From: an uncultured Clostridia bacterium
GTDB lineage: Bacteria; Bacillota; Clostridia; Lachnospirales; CAG-274
DNA length: 55,442 bases
Assembly: GCA_949948985.1 (NCBI GenBank)
Contig: CATLIG010000011.1
Coordinates: 1-55,442 of the forward strand
Direction of reading: 5' to 3'
Shown here one piece after another: positions 33,591-41,549 of this stretch (position 1 is the first letter of the stretch; each line of letters starts with the position of its first letter). The position numbers were made by a program, and so were the translations under genes. A model generated the notes under the pieces. That model was given only the letters and a program-made list of their open reading frames with translations, ran no database searches and had not been told where the DNA came from.

Positions 33591-34406
33591 TTATCTGTAA
33601 TCTATTTTATGGTTTAATTTTGTAGTTTTGCCGGGTTCCAGTGCTATAGGCTCTTCGTCAACAGAAATCCATAGCTTTGACGCTGACGGATTGTATACCA
33701 TAGTACAGTCCGCCGAAAATTTAAGATTGTTTAAAGCATTCATATAATCTACAATTTCTATGTTTGTAGCATACCATATATCATCTTTATCGGACATCAT
33801 TTTACAAAAATTTTCTATTAAATCCCAATTATCATCTGTATCAAATTCTTTGCTGTGTCCCCATACATACATTAAATGAGGACGGTTTTTATATGGCTGT
33901 TCAAGAAATTTTCTTCCAAGTTCCAAGAGATTTTCATTGTGGTGACAAGTTCCCTGCCAACGGAGAAAATCCTGTGGCATAGAAAAATTTTTATGAGTTT
34001 CTACAACCCTGCAATATTCTATTCCCGTTGCTTTTAATATATCCACAACCATATCATTATATAACCCGTTAGGATAAGACATTCCTCTTACAGGATAACC
34101 TGAAAGCTCCTCAAGTATCATTCTGTCTTTCATCACCTGTTGTACAATATTCTCACGCGGTGTAATGCCAAGAGATTGATGAGTAAGACCATGAGCGGAT
34201 ATTTCGTGATTTTCATACAGTTCTTTTACTTCCTCCGGCTCTATTCTATCAAGTTTTGAAAGATATCCGCCATTTATATGAAACGTTCCTCTTATTCCAT
34301 ATTTATTAAAAATATCAACCAATCTTTTATCATATATTTTTCCGTCATCATAACTCATTGTAAGAGCTTTTCTTTTGTTATCGGGAAATCTGTCAAAATT
34401 AATCAT
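33591..34406 (-). CDS. Polysaccharide deacetylase-family protein in the nucleoside operon
   Basis: A 271-residue cytoplasmic-looking protein with no signal peptide. The NodB-like deacetylase fold shows LTMSYDDGKIYDKRLVDIF (catalytic and metal Asp), GTFHINGGYL, HEISAHGLTHQSL (metal His pair), GMSYPNGLYND and MYVWGHSKEF. A short beta-rich tail ends in the EPIALEPGKTTKL region. The lack of export signal separates it from wall deacetylases. Its place at the head of deoD-pdp-deoB hints at an intracellular sugar or N-acyl substrate, but that is inference. Start at the ATG at 34406 after GGAGG. Confidence 0.8.
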   Translation of the reverse strand: MINFDRFPDNKRKALTMSYDDGKIYDKRLVDIFNKYGIRGTFHINGGYLSKLDRIEPEEVKELYENHEISAHGLTHQSLGITPRENIVQQVMKDRMILEELSGYPVRGMSYPNGLYNDMVVDILKATGIEYCRVVETHKNFSMPQDFLRWQGTCHHNENLLELGRKFLEQPYKNRPHLMYVWGHSKEFDTDDNWDLIENFCKMMSDKDDIWYATNIEIVDYMNALNNLKFSADCTMVYNPSASKLWISVDEEPIALEPGKTTKLNHKIDYR

Positions 34407-34442
34407 TGTTGAACCTCCTTTTACGTATTATAATAAAATTAA

Positions 34443-34468
34443 TTTCTACAGCGGCACAAAACCGCTGT
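34443..34468 (-). other. Hairpin upstream of the salvage operon
   Basis: On the minus strand TACAGCGG-TTTTGTG-CCGCTGTA is a GC-rich stem in an A/T-rich gap of 126 bp, between the divergent deacetylase and ispD starts. It could be an attenuator, a remnant terminator or an operator. A TATAAT lies a few bases downstream (about 34425). Confidence 0.4.
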
Positions 34469-34532
34469 AATATGTATTAATTTAATTATATACTTTATTG
34501 TAATAAATATCAAATGATTTGGAGTGATTTTT

Positions 34533-35249
34533 TTGAGTAATTTAAAATGCAGTGTAATTATTGTATCAGCGGGAAGCGGAAAAAGAATGGGGGGAAAAGT
34601 TCCAAAACAATATATTAAAATCAAAGAAATTCCTGTTTTGGCAAGAACGGTTTCATGTTTTCAGAATTGTGAAAAAATAGACGAAATAGTTATTGTAACA
34701 GGAAAAAATGAAATTGAGTTTTGTGAAAAAGAGATAAAAAATAAATATAATTTCAACAAAGTAAAAAAAATTATCGTTGGAGGAAAAGAAAGACAGGAAT
34801 CTGTTTTTAACGGACTAAAAGCTCTTGATAATAATACTGATATCGTACTTATTCACGATGGCGTAAGACCTTTTATAAAAGAAAACGATATAAAAAAAAT
34901 AATTGACGACACTATAAAATACGACTGCTGTGTTCTTGGCGTCAAAGTTAAAGATACTGTTAAAATCTGTAATGAAAATAATTATATTTCATCTACTCCT
35001 GACAGAAATAGCCTGTGGATTGCCCAGACCCCTCAGTCCTTTAAATATGATTTAATTATGAGAGCACACAAAAAAGCTGTTTCTGATGGCTATACAGGGA
35101 CAGATGACTCTGTTTTGACAGAGAGAATAGGCTGTAAAGTTAAAATAACAGAAGGAAGCTATGATAACATTAAAATCACAACACAAGAGGATTTATATTT
35201 TAGCAAAGCTATAATTGAAAAAAATCACGTTGATAAAAACACCGATTGA
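34533..35249 (+). CDS. ispD: IspD, 2-C-methyl-D-erythritol 4-phosphate cytidylyltransferase
   Basis: A 238-residue enzyme of the MEP isoprenoid pathway that joins CTP and methylerythritol phosphate. Motifs are VSAGSGKRMGGKVPKQYI (CTP-binding glycine-rich loop; here Ser-Ala-Gly rather than the usual Ala-Ala-Gly), VGGKERQESVFNGL, LIHDGVRPFIKE, IAQTPQSFKYDLI and GTDDSVLTER. The start is most likely TTG at 34533, eight bases after GGAG. The frame opens at a GTG at 34524 that overlaps this site. It is monocistronic, with no ispF beside it. Confidence 0.92.
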   Translation: MSNLKCSVIIVSAGSGKRMGGKVPKQYIKIKEIPVLARTVSCFQNCEKIDEIVIVTGKNEIEFCEKEIKNKYNFNKVKKIIVGGKERQESVFNGLKALDNNTDIVLIHDGVRPFIKENDIKKIIDDTIKYDCCVLGVKVKDTVKICNENNYISSTPDRNSLWIAQTPQSFKYDLIMRAHKKAVSDGYTGTDDSVLTERIGCKVKITEGSYDNIKITTQEDLYFSKAIIEKNHVDKNTD

Positions 35250-35267
35250 TATAGCAAGAAAATCCTA

Positions 35268-35335
35268 TGGCAATTTGCGAAATTTTTAATACGAAACAAT
35301 AAAAACTTTGGGAAGTGCTGTAAACAGTAAAAAAA
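35268..35335 (+). repeat. Family B remnant between ispD and cwlD
   Basis: GGCAATTTGCGAAATTTTTA and ACGAAACAATAAAA match the right half of family B. The counterpart is lost. Confidence 0.4.
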
Positions 35336-35417
35336 ATTTCCTGTTTCTCTTTTATTATTTTTTAATAGTCGCACGCATAAAATTCTATATACATAACTTT
35401 CCGGAGGTATTTTAAAG

Positions 35418-36113
35418 GTGAATCGTATTTTTAAAAATAAAATAAAAATTCTTGCCATCACCTATAGTCTGTTAATTCTATATGGAATAACATTTTCTTT
35501 TTTCAATAAAAGCGCCGAAACCTTTTCAACTCCCGTAATGCAGAAAAATATAGTAATCGATGCGGGACATGGAGGTTGGGACCCTGGCAAAGTACGTGTT
35601 GACGGAACGGAAGAAAAAAAGATAAACCTTGACATAAGTTTAAAACTACAGCAATATCTTGAACAAGGGGGCGCGAATATTTTTACAACAAGAATAGATG
35701 ACACAGCGCTTTCAAAGAAGAAAATAGAAGATTTAAAACAACGCAAGCTTATAGCGAAAGGAGATGATATAGATATATTTGTAAGTATACATCAAAATTC
35801 TTTTCCAAAAAGTTCCGCTCACGGTGCTCAGGTTTTTTATTATAAAAATTCCGAAAAAGGAAAAGCTTTGGCTGAATGTATACAAAAACAAATAAAAGAA
35901 TTTGTTGATAAAGAAAATAACCGTATCCCAAAAGCAAACGGTGAATATTACATATTAAAAAATATGAAATCCGCATCTGTAATAGTAGAATGTGGCTTTT
36001 TATCAAATGATGAGGAAAACTCAAAATTAAACTCTGAAGAATATCAGCAAAAAATAGCGTGGGCAATATACATGGGAATTTTGGATTTTTGCGCAAATGA
36101 TAATTTTGCCTGA
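35418..36113 (+). CDS. cwlD: CwlD-type N-acetylmuramoyl-L-alanine amidase
   Basis: A 231-residue amidase with an N-terminal signal anchor (hydrophobic residues about 9-28). The Amidase_3 domain shows IVIDAGHGGWDPG (zinc His), SIHQNSFP (second His) and VIVECGFLSNDEEN (catalytic Glu), with a missing-zinc-residue check satisfied by eye. Length and anchor match CwlD, which removes stem peptides from spore-cortex peptidoglycan to allow muramic-lactam formation, so it also supports the sporulating nature of the host. GTG start with GGAGG ten bases upstream. It is single-gene, convergent with flagellin through a shared hairpin. Confidence 0.88.
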   Translation: MNRIFKNKIKILAITYSLLILYGITFSFFNKSAETFSTPVMQKNIVIDAGHGGWDPGKVRVDGTEEKKINLDISLKLQQYLEQGGANIFTTRIDDTALSKKKIEDLKQRKLIAKGDDIDIFVSIHQNSFPKSSAHGAQVFYYKNSEKGKALAECIQKQIKEFVDKENNRIPKANGEYYILKNMKSASVIVECGFLSNDEENSKLNSEEYQQKIAWAIYMGILDFCANDNFA

Positions 36114-36117
36114 AAAC

Positions 36118-36147
36118 ATCAGACTTCTTTCGAAACTGCGAAATTGC
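36118..36147 (+). repeat. Family D end, solo copy D2
   Basis: AGACTTCTTTCGAAACTGCG followed by AAATTGCTGTAAA repeats the sequence at 16758. Only one end is present. Confidence 0.4.
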
Positions 36148-36218
36148 TGTAAATTTTTGAAAGAAACCTATTCAAAAACAGACCTTTTAATCAGAAAAAC
36201 TAAAAATAATACTTCAAA

Positions 36219-36247
36219 AGGCTTCCGGAAAACCGGAAGCCTTTCAA
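36219..36247. terminator. Shared terminator of cwlD and flagellin
   Basis: A perfect stem: AGGCTTCCGG and CCGGAAGCCT with an AAAA loop, in a convergent gap, flanked by A/T-rich sequence on both sides. It can serve both strands. Confidence 0.8.
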
Positions 36248-36291
36248 AGTACAATAACTGGACTATATATAAATTTTTATATCTAATTAAA

Positions 36292-37155
36292 TTACTGTAA
36301 TAATGAAACAACCTGGCTTGTAGACTGGTTAGCCTGAGCAAGCATAGCTGTAGCAGCCTGCTGAAGAACGTTCTTAGCAGTTACATTCATCATTTCTTTA
36401 GCCATATCAGCATCTTCTATACGAGATTTAGCTGAAGAAAGGTTTTCAGAAGAAACCTGAAGATTGTTGCTTGTATATTCAAGTCTGTTCTGTTTAGCAC
36501 CAAGTTTAGCAACTTCGTCGGATACTGTTTTAATAGCAGTGTCAAGTACTGAAAGCTGAGTACTGATTTTGCTTCCGCCTGCAGCTTCTCTAGCCCACCG
36601 GCTTACAAAGTCAGCTACGCCTTGGATACCTAATTTTGTAGAAGTCATACCACCAATTTGTAAATTGATTTTCTGACCTTTGTTTGCTCCAATCTGGAAG
36701 AAAAGAGCATTAGCTGTAGTAGAATATTTACCTGTAGCAAGAGTTTTTGTATTGAATTCTGTTCTTCCTGCCATATCAGTAATTTCTTCCTGAAGCTGTC
36801 TGATTTCATTTGCGATTTTCTCACGGTCAGAAGTAGCGTTTGAGTCGTTAGCTGCCTGAACAGTAAGTTCTCTTATTCTCTGAACCATAGATTCAATTTC
36901 GCTCATAGAACCTTCAGCAGTCTGAATCAAGCTGATAGCGTCCTGAGCGTTTTTGTCAGCCATATCAAGACCTTTGATTTGAGCTCTCATTTTTTCGCTG
37001 ATAGCCAAACCTGCAGCGTCGTCTGCTGCGTGATTGATTTTCTTACCGCTTGAAAGTCTTTCGCTTGATTTAGCTAAAGAAGTTCCAACTGAAGATAAAT
37101 TTCTGTGTGAGTTTAAAGCTCTGATATTAGTATTAATTACTGTATTACTAGCCAT
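36292..37155 (-). CDS. Flagellin
   Basis: A 287-residue flagellar filament protein. The N-terminal D0/D1 region starts ASNTVINTNIRALNSHRNL and continues LAKSSERLSSGKKINHAADDAAGLAIS. The C-terminal D1/D0 region has KLGAKQNRLEYTSNNLQVSSENLSSAKSRIEDADMAKEMM and ends in ANQSTSQVVSLLQ. Only a short variable middle remains (about 170-210), so this is a compact flagellin like Firmicute Hag proteins. The start at 37155 is preceded by GGAGG. The frame upstream to 37287 is the leader. A sigma-D-type promoter and a GGA-bearing hairpin precede it. No other flagellar genes lie in the window. Confidence 0.96.
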   Translation of the reverse strand: MASNTVINTNIRALNSHRNLSSVGTSLAKSSERLSSGKKINHAADDAAGLAISEKMRAQIKGLDMADKNAQDAISLIQTAEGSMSEIESMVQRIRELTVQAANDSNATSDREKIANEIRQLQEEITDMAGRTEFNTKTLATGKYSTTANALFFQIGANKGQKINLQIGGMTSTKLGIQGVADFVSRWAREAAGGSKISTQLSVLDTAIKTVSDEVAKLGAKQNRLEYTSNNLQVSSENLSSAKSRIEDADMAKEMMNVTAKNVLQQAATAMLAQANQSTSQVVSLLQ

Positions 37156-37160
37156 GATAA

Positions 37161-37200
37161 ATCCCTCCATTGATTTAGTTAATGCAATTCCATTTGCATT
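37161..37200 (-). promoter_or_regulatory. Flagellin leader with two GGA sites (possible CsrA target)
   Basis: On the minus strand a hairpin AATGCAA-ATGGAA-TTGCATT (37200-37181) exposes GGA in its loop. Ten bases later the Shine-Dalgarno region ATGGAGGGAT (37170-37161) carries a second ATGGA. One loop GGA plus one SD-overlapping GGA is the layout of CsrA-repressed flagellin leaders known from Bacillus hag. Confidence 0.5.
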
Positions 37201-37308
37201 TATAATATAATATATTATGTTATAAATATAAATTAAATAACAATAAAAACGTTTCCCGGGTAACTTTTTATTATTATAATTTATCATTTATTATTTGTTA
37301 CAATATAT

Positions 37309-37335
37309 ATATCGTCACTATAAAAAATAACTTAA
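37309..37335 (-). promoter_or_regulatory. Sigma-D (sigma-28) type promoter of flagellin
   Basis: On the minus strand TTAA (37335-37332), 15 bases, then GACGATAT (37316-37309), compared with the TAAA-N15-GCCGATAT consensus. It lies about 150 bp before the flagellin start. Confidence 0.55.
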
Positions 37336-37440
37336 CACTTTTTTTTAAATTTTTTTTATTTTTTAAAAACAATCTTGGTTTTAATAAATTAAATCCTGTA
37401 AACAAGCGTTTTTTTCAATGATTTCATAATAAAATCTTTA

Positions 37441-37496
37441 TTATAGCGAACCAATAAAAATTCTGCGAACTGCTATAGACCTGTTATCCTAAAATT
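37441..37496. repeat. Short family B and C ends after thyX
   Basis: TTATAGCGAACCAATAAAAA and TTCTGCGAACTGCTATAG are the two ends of family B with the middle deleted. ATAGACCTGTTATCC is a family C end. They lie immediately after the thyX stop. Confidence 0.45.
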
Positions 37497-37497
37497 G

Positions 37498-38127
37498 TCA
37501 TATATCTGAAAACACGGCTGGAAGCAGTTTTTTAAACTCTGTAAGAATTTCTCCGGCTATTTCTCTCATCTGCGGATGAGAGGCCAAATCAGTTCTTAAT
37601 TTAAAAAAGTGCCGCCATTGTCTTAAATTCATAGTAACAACAATTTCTGTTTTTAAAGAATTTGGCAGCAACGCTCTTGCTTCTTCAGGCTTTGCTCCCG
37701 TTTCAATAAGTTTATTATACTGCTTTTCAATAAATTCCATACTTTCTTTCCATATATTATATTTATTTCTGTCCTCTTCATTTTCCTCATTCCAAAAACA
37801 AGGTTTTATAAATGTAAGCTCGCCTCCAAACCTGTCCTTTGAGTAATTGCAGTATCTTGTTGATTCTTGAGAAAAACTTGCTATTCTGTGACGTACAAGC
37901 TCATGGCTTACCCCTCTGTCGCATATAATTCTGACTGTAATCTTTTCATGCTCGATAACAGATTCGTGTCCTCTTTTTAGAATATTGGCTATAAAATTTT
38001 CCGCTGAACCGTCTGATATTCCGCTTTCGCTTTTATAACAGGTTCTTCCCGCCTTTTCAATAACAGACATAATTTTTTTCGGGTCAATTTCTTCCTCAAT
38101 AGAAAAAGAAGGTTTAATAACTTTCAA
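37498..38127 (-). CDS. thyX: ThyX, FAD-dependent thymidylate synthase
   Basis: A 209-residue enzyme making dTMP from dUMP with methylene-tetrahydrofolate and a reduced flavin. The ThyX signature RHRIASFSQESTRYCNY is intact (RHRxxSxxxxSxR). The chain also shows GHESVIEHEKITVRI and a C-terminal NLRQWRHFFKLRTDLASHPQMRE. The best start is TTG at 38127 (then KVIKPSFSIEE), seven bases after AGGAGG. The longer frame to 38172 overlaps this site. Its use instead of ThyA suits an anaerobe. The deo operon and nrdR are other nucleotide genes nearby, but unlinked. Confidence 0.94.
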   Translation of the reverse strand: MKVIKPSFSIEEEIDPKKIMSVIEKAGRTCYKSESGISDGSAENFIANILKRGHESVIEHEKITVRIICDRGVSHELVRHRIASFSQESTRYCNYSKDRFGGELTFIKPCFWNEENEEDRNKYNIWKESMEFIEKQYNKLIETGAKPEEARALLPNSLKTEIVVTMNLRQWRHFFKLRTDLASHPQMREIAGEILTEFKKLLPAVFSDI

Positions 38128-38156
38128 AATATTTCCTCCTGTCATTTGTTTTTTAC

Positions 38157-38270
38157 AATAGACTTCTTTCAAAACTACTAAATTATATTAAATAATAAAA
38201 AAATATTGAATTAAATATTTTTTTCTGCCGATACTTGTACAAGCGTGGAGTTTTGAAAGAAGTTTAATAG
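38157..38270 (+). repeat. Family D repeat, full copy D3
   Basis: The ends are inverted repeats: TAGACTTCTTTCAAAACTAC at the left, GTGGAGTTTTGAAAGAAGTT at the right. About 70 bp of A/T-rich interior, including AAAAAAATATTGAATTAAAT, recalls family E. It fills the thyX-recR gap. Confidence 0.6.
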
Positions 38271-38278
38271 ACCATTTC

Positions 38279-38878
38279 TCACATAGGCCGTCTGCCCTCA
38301 AGGGCTCTCATTAAAGTAACCTCGTCGACATACTCTATATCTCCCCCGACAGGAACTCCATGAGCAATACGGCTTACAGTAATACCCAACGGCTTTATAA
38401 GCCTGCTCAAATACATAGCGGTTGCCTCTCCCTCCACATTGGGATTTGTGGCAATAATGATTTCGTCAATATTTTCATCCCCAAGTCTTTTTATAAGCTC
38501 TTTTATTTTAAGGTCAGAGGGTGTCACGCCGTTAATAGGAGAAATAGCTCCGTGTAAAACGTGATATACTCCTGTATATTCCTTTGTTTTTTCATAGGCC
38601 GCCATATCTCTTGGGTCTTCAACCACCATAATGACATTTTTATTTCTTTTTACGCTTGAACATACAGGACATGGGTCAGTATCTGTAAGATTACAGCATA
38701 CTGAGCAGTATTTAACATTTTTTTTAGCGTTAATAATACTTTCCGCCAAAGCCTTAGCGTTTTCCTCCGGCATATTTATAATATAAAAAGCCAGCCTTTG
38801 AGCTGACTTTCCACCAATACCCGGAAGCTTTGAGAGCTGTTCTATAAGCGAAGCAATCGGATTTCCGTATAAATTCAT
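38279..38878 (-). CDS. recR: RecR recombination mediator
   Basis: A 199-residue protein that works with RecF and RecO to load RecA at gaps. It has an N-terminal helix-hairpin-helix ([17 protein letters not shown]), a four-cysteine zinc finger ([16 protein letters not shown]) and a Toprim domain ([51 protein letters not shown]). Standard length. Follows ybaB by 14 bases, the conserved ybaB-recR pair. The usual third gene dnaX is absent upstream. Confidence 0.96.
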   Translation of the reverse strand: MNLYGNPIASLIEQLSKLPGIGGKSAQRLAFYIINMPEENAKALAESIINAKKNVKYCSVCCNLTDTDPCPVCSSVKRNKNVIMVVEDPRDMAAYEKTKEYTGVYHVLHGAISPINGVTPSDLKIKELIKRLGDENIDEIIIATNPNVEGEATAMYLSRLIKPLGITVSRIAHGVPVGGDIEYVDEVTLMRALEGRRPM

Positions 38879-38892
38879 CTTTACTTACTCCT

Positions 38893-39246
38893 TTAAAACA
38901 ATCCTCCCGGCAGTCCTCCGCCGGTAATTTTCCCCATCTCGCTATTAGCCATATCGTCAGCCTGCCTTATAGCCTCATTGACAGCTGTCATAACAAGGTC
39001 TTGAAGCATTTCCACATCATCAGGGTCAACCACATCGGGGGAAATCTCAATAGACTTAATTTGCTTTTTACCTGTAATAACTACCTTTACAGCTCCTCCT
39101 CCGCTTGTAACCTCAAATTCCTTATTTTCAAGCTCTGTCTGCATCTGTTCCATTTGTTTCTGCATTTTCTGGGCCTGTTTCATAAGATTATTCATATTCA
39201 TACCGCCCATACCGCCGGGAAATCCCCCGCCAAAACCTTTAGCCAT
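38893..39246 (-). CDS. YbaB/EbfC nucleoid-associated protein
   Basis: A 117-residue DNA-binding protein of the YbaB/EbfC family. The Gly/Met-rich N-terminus ([19 protein letters not shown]) is followed by [20 protein letters not shown], the central beta hairpin ([20 protein letters not shown]) and a helical C-terminus. It forms dimers that bind DNA with little sequence preference. It is the first gene of ybaB-recR, with a promoter (TTGAAA-N17-TAAAAT) just upstream. Confidence 0.93.
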   Translation of the reverse strand: MAKGFGGGFPGGMGGMNMNNLMKQAQKMQKQMEQMQTELENKEFEVTSGGGAVKVVITGKKQIKSIEISPDVVDPDDVEMLQDLVMTAVNEAIRQADDMANSEMGKITGGGLPGGLF

Positions 39247-39281
39247 AATAAAATCCTCCTATAAAAAATAATATCAAGTTT

Positions 39282-39310
39282 ATTTTACCATATTTGTACT
39301 TTCATTTCAA
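39282..39310 (-). promoter_or_regulatory. Promoter of ybaB-recR
   Basis: Minus strand TTGAAA at 39310..39305, 17 bases, TAAAAT at 39287..39282. It lies 35-60 bases upstream of the start codon. Confidence 0.6.
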
Positions 39311-39551
39311 CTTTTTATTTTTATAGTCCACAAAAATCAATTTTTATAAAATTTACGTAATTCCCGCAAAATTTTCAATAGACCTCCTCGGAAACTAGCA
39401 AATTGACAGATAAGTGCAGATTTTGCTGATAGGCGAAATTAAATTTTCGCCGTAATACTCGTAGTGGTTATACTTTTTGAAAATCAAAAATTGAATTCCG
39501 TACTTCCTTAAAAATATCATTTGTATTATATATTATTTTATGTTATAATTA

Positions 39552-39673
39552 TAGTAAACCTGTTTGATAACCTGAATAATAGCGATTGACAAGAGATTTT
39601 TTATAAGACGAATCATAATGTATGACATAAAAAGTCTGTCAAGTGATATTGCGGATATTTCCGAACAGGTCTG
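39552..39673 (+). repeat. Family C repeat, copy C3
   Basis: The ends AAACCTGTTTGATAACC and GGATATTTCCGAACAGGTCT are inverted repeats. The interior TAGCGATTGACAAGAGATT and TTTTTATAAGACGAATCAT matches the minus-strand core of C1 and C2. Confidence 0.65.
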
Positions 39674-39773
39674 GTGAAACAATATAAGAATGAACAGATA
39701 ATATTTAATAGAATTCTGATATATCGAACAAATCTTTTACTGTTTCGTACTAAAATTCTGCAAATTGCTATAA
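39674..39773 (+). repeat. Family B repeat, copy B10
   Basis: GTGAAACAATATAAGAATGA, CAGATAATATTTAATAGAAT, TCTGATATATCGAACAAATC, TTTTACTGTTTCGTACTAAA and TTCTGCAAATTGCTATAA follow the family B consensus throughout. It directly abuts C3. Confidence 0.65.
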
Positions 39774-39832
39774 TATTAGAAGTAAAGGAAACCTATTTTT
39801 AAACATATGTTTTTTGTTAAGGAGGTTTTTGA

Positions 39833-40261
39833 ATGAATTATATGTGGTTTTGGCTGGTTTCATTTGTTGTTCTGCTGGTTTGTGAACTTATAACGTCTTC
39901 TCTTATTTCCGTATGGTTCTGCGGAGGGGCAATAGCTGCTCTTTTAACAGAGGCGGCTGGTTTTGACTTTATAGCTCAGTTAGCAGTTTTTGTTGTCGTA
40001 TCATTTATTCTTCTTGTCCTGACAAGACCTTTCGCAAAAAAGGTTTTAAAAAAAGAACCACTTAAAACAAACGTATCAACTTTGATAGGAAAAACAGCCG
40101 TTGTTACAAAGCGTATAAATAACAGTACATCAGAAGGTGAAATAAGTGTTAACGGTCAGATATGGTCCGCAAAAACTATTGACAATAAAACTATCGAACC
40201 ATCTGAAAATGTAATAATTGAGGAAATTCAAGGAGTAAAAGCGGTTGTAAAATCAATTTAA
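39833..40261 (+). CDS. NfeD-family membrane protein
   Basis: A 142-residue protein. Three to four hydrophobic segments occupy residues 1-65 (YMWFWLVSFVVLLVCELI, SVWFCGGAIAALL, AQLAVFVVVSFILLVL), followed by a soluble OB-fold NfeD domain (LIGKTAVVTKRINNS, GEISVNGQIWSAK, VIIEEIQGVKAVV). NfeD proteins are typically encoded next to SPFH/flotillin partners and help organise membrane microdomains, exactly as here. The ATG follows AAGGAGG, and the next gene starts 15 bases on. Confidence 0.92.
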   Translation: MNYMWFWLVSFVVLLVCELITSSLISVWFCGGAIAALLTEAAGFDFIAQLAVFVVVSFILLVLTRPFAKKVLKKEPLKTNVSTLIGKTAVVTKRINNSTSEGEISVNGQIWSAKTIDNKTIEPSENVIIEEIQGVKAVVKSI

Positions 40262-40276
40262 AGGAGGACTTATTTA

Positions 40277-41203
40277 ATGAATAGTTTTTTAACAATATTG
40301 CCTATAATAGCGGCAATAATTCTTATTGTAATTGTAGCAAACGTAAAAATTGTACCTCAGGCGTCCACGTATATAGTTGAGCGACTTGGCGGTTATCATA
40401 CGACATGGCAGACAGGACTTCATTTTTCAATTCCTATAATAGATAAAGTTTCAAAAAAAATAAATATGAAAGAACTTGTAGCGGATTTCCCTCCGCAGCC
40501 TGTTATTACAAAAGATAATGTAACAATGCAGATTGACACTGTAATTTATTTACAGGTAACCGACCCTAAACTTTATTCCTACGGTGTAGACAATCCAATG
40601 AAAGCCATAGAAAATCTTACAGCAACAACTTTAAGAAATATAATAGGAGATTTGGAACTTGACCAGACTCTTACGTCAAGAGATATAATAAACTCAAAAA
40701 TGCGCTCAATTCTTGATACCGCTACAGATCCATGGGGAATAAAAATAAACAGGGTAGAACTTAAAAATATTATGCCTCCAAAAGAGATACAAGATTCAAT
40801 GGAAAAACAAATGAAAGCCGAACGTGAGAGAAGAGAAAAAATTCTTCAGGCAGAGGGTGAAAAAAGGAGTGCTGTTCTTGTAGCGGAAGGTGAAAAAGAA
40901 TCTGCTATATTAAGAGCTGAGGCTGAAAAATCAGCCGCTATTCTTCGTGCCGAGGCGGATAAAGAATCACAGATAAAACGTGCCGAGGGTGAGGCAGAAG
41001 CGATACTTGCCGTACAAAAGGCAACAGCGGAGGGTTTAAAAATGTTAAGCAGCGTTGATATAACACAGCAGGTATTAAAATTAAGAAGTCTTGAGGCTCT
41101 TGAAAAAACAGCCGATGGAAACGCGACAAAACTTATTATCCCTTCAGATGTACAAAATCTTGTAGGACTTGTTTCATCACTTAAAGAATCAACAAAGGAA
41201 TAG
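40277..41203 (+). CDS. SPFH/band-7 (stomatin-like) membrane protein
   Basis: A 308-residue protein. An N-terminal membrane segment (ILPIIAAIILIVIVANV) is followed by an SPFH domain (VPQASTYIVERLGGYHTTW, VTKDNVTMQIDTVIYLQVTD, LRNIIGDLELDQTLTSRDII) and a long Ala/Glu/Lys coiled-coil with repeated AEGEKRSAVL, AEGEKESAIL, AEAEKSAAIL units (about 200-245). These proteins oligomerise in the membrane and often control protease or receptor quality. It is co-transcribed with the NfeD gene and ends in a strong terminator. Confidence 0.94.
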   Translation: MNSFLTILPIIAAIILIVIVANVKIVPQASTYIVERLGGYHTTWQTGLHFSIPIIDKVSKKINMKELVADFPPQPVITKDNVTMQIDTVIYLQVTDPKLYSYGVDNPMKAIENLTATTLRNIIGDLELDQTLTSRDIINSKMRSILDTATDPWGIKINRVELKNIMPPKEIQDSMEKQMKAERERREKILQAEGEKRSAVLVAEGEKESAILRAEAEKSAAILRAEADKESQIKRAEGEAEAILAVQKATAEGLKMLSSVDITQQVLKLRSLEALEKTADGNATKLIIPSDVQNLVGLVSSLKESTKE

Positions 41204-41220
41204 ACTTCCGACTTCTAAAA

Positions 41221-41258
41221 AAGGCGGAATTTTTGATTTTAAAAGTTCCGCCTTTTTT
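41221..41258 (+). terminator. Terminator of nfeD-SPFH operon
   Basis: The stem AAGGCGGAA and TTCCGCCTT with a 16-base loop is followed by a T-run. Confidence 0.9.
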
Positions 41259-41299
41259 ATGCTTAACGGTCAGGTTCATTTATAATCACTTATTAAGAT

Positions 41300-41490
41300 A
41301 ATAAATAAAAACGCCGATATAATAAGTATCATTATCAGACCGCCACTGTGATAAGAATTTACAAAAGATTTTTTCGTCAATCAAAATTTGATTATCACGG
41401 GAACTTTCCAAGTATTTAAGAAAATCAGCCAAAGACAGTTGAAAAAAGATTTGTCAGGCAGCATTACGGCGGTTTATAACAGACCTGTTA
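41300..41490 (+). repeat. Family C repeat, diverged copy C4
   Basis: Contains ATTTACAAAAGATTTTTTCG, AAGAAAATCAGCCAAAGAC and an end TATAACAGACCTGTTATTGG. It matches the C core loosely. It fills the gap before the unknown 231-residue gene. Confidence 0.4.
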
Positions 41491-41549
41491 TTGGAGGTGA
41501 TTAATTTAGAAATAAACTTGGTTATCTAGTATGAAAGGAGATGATTGCC

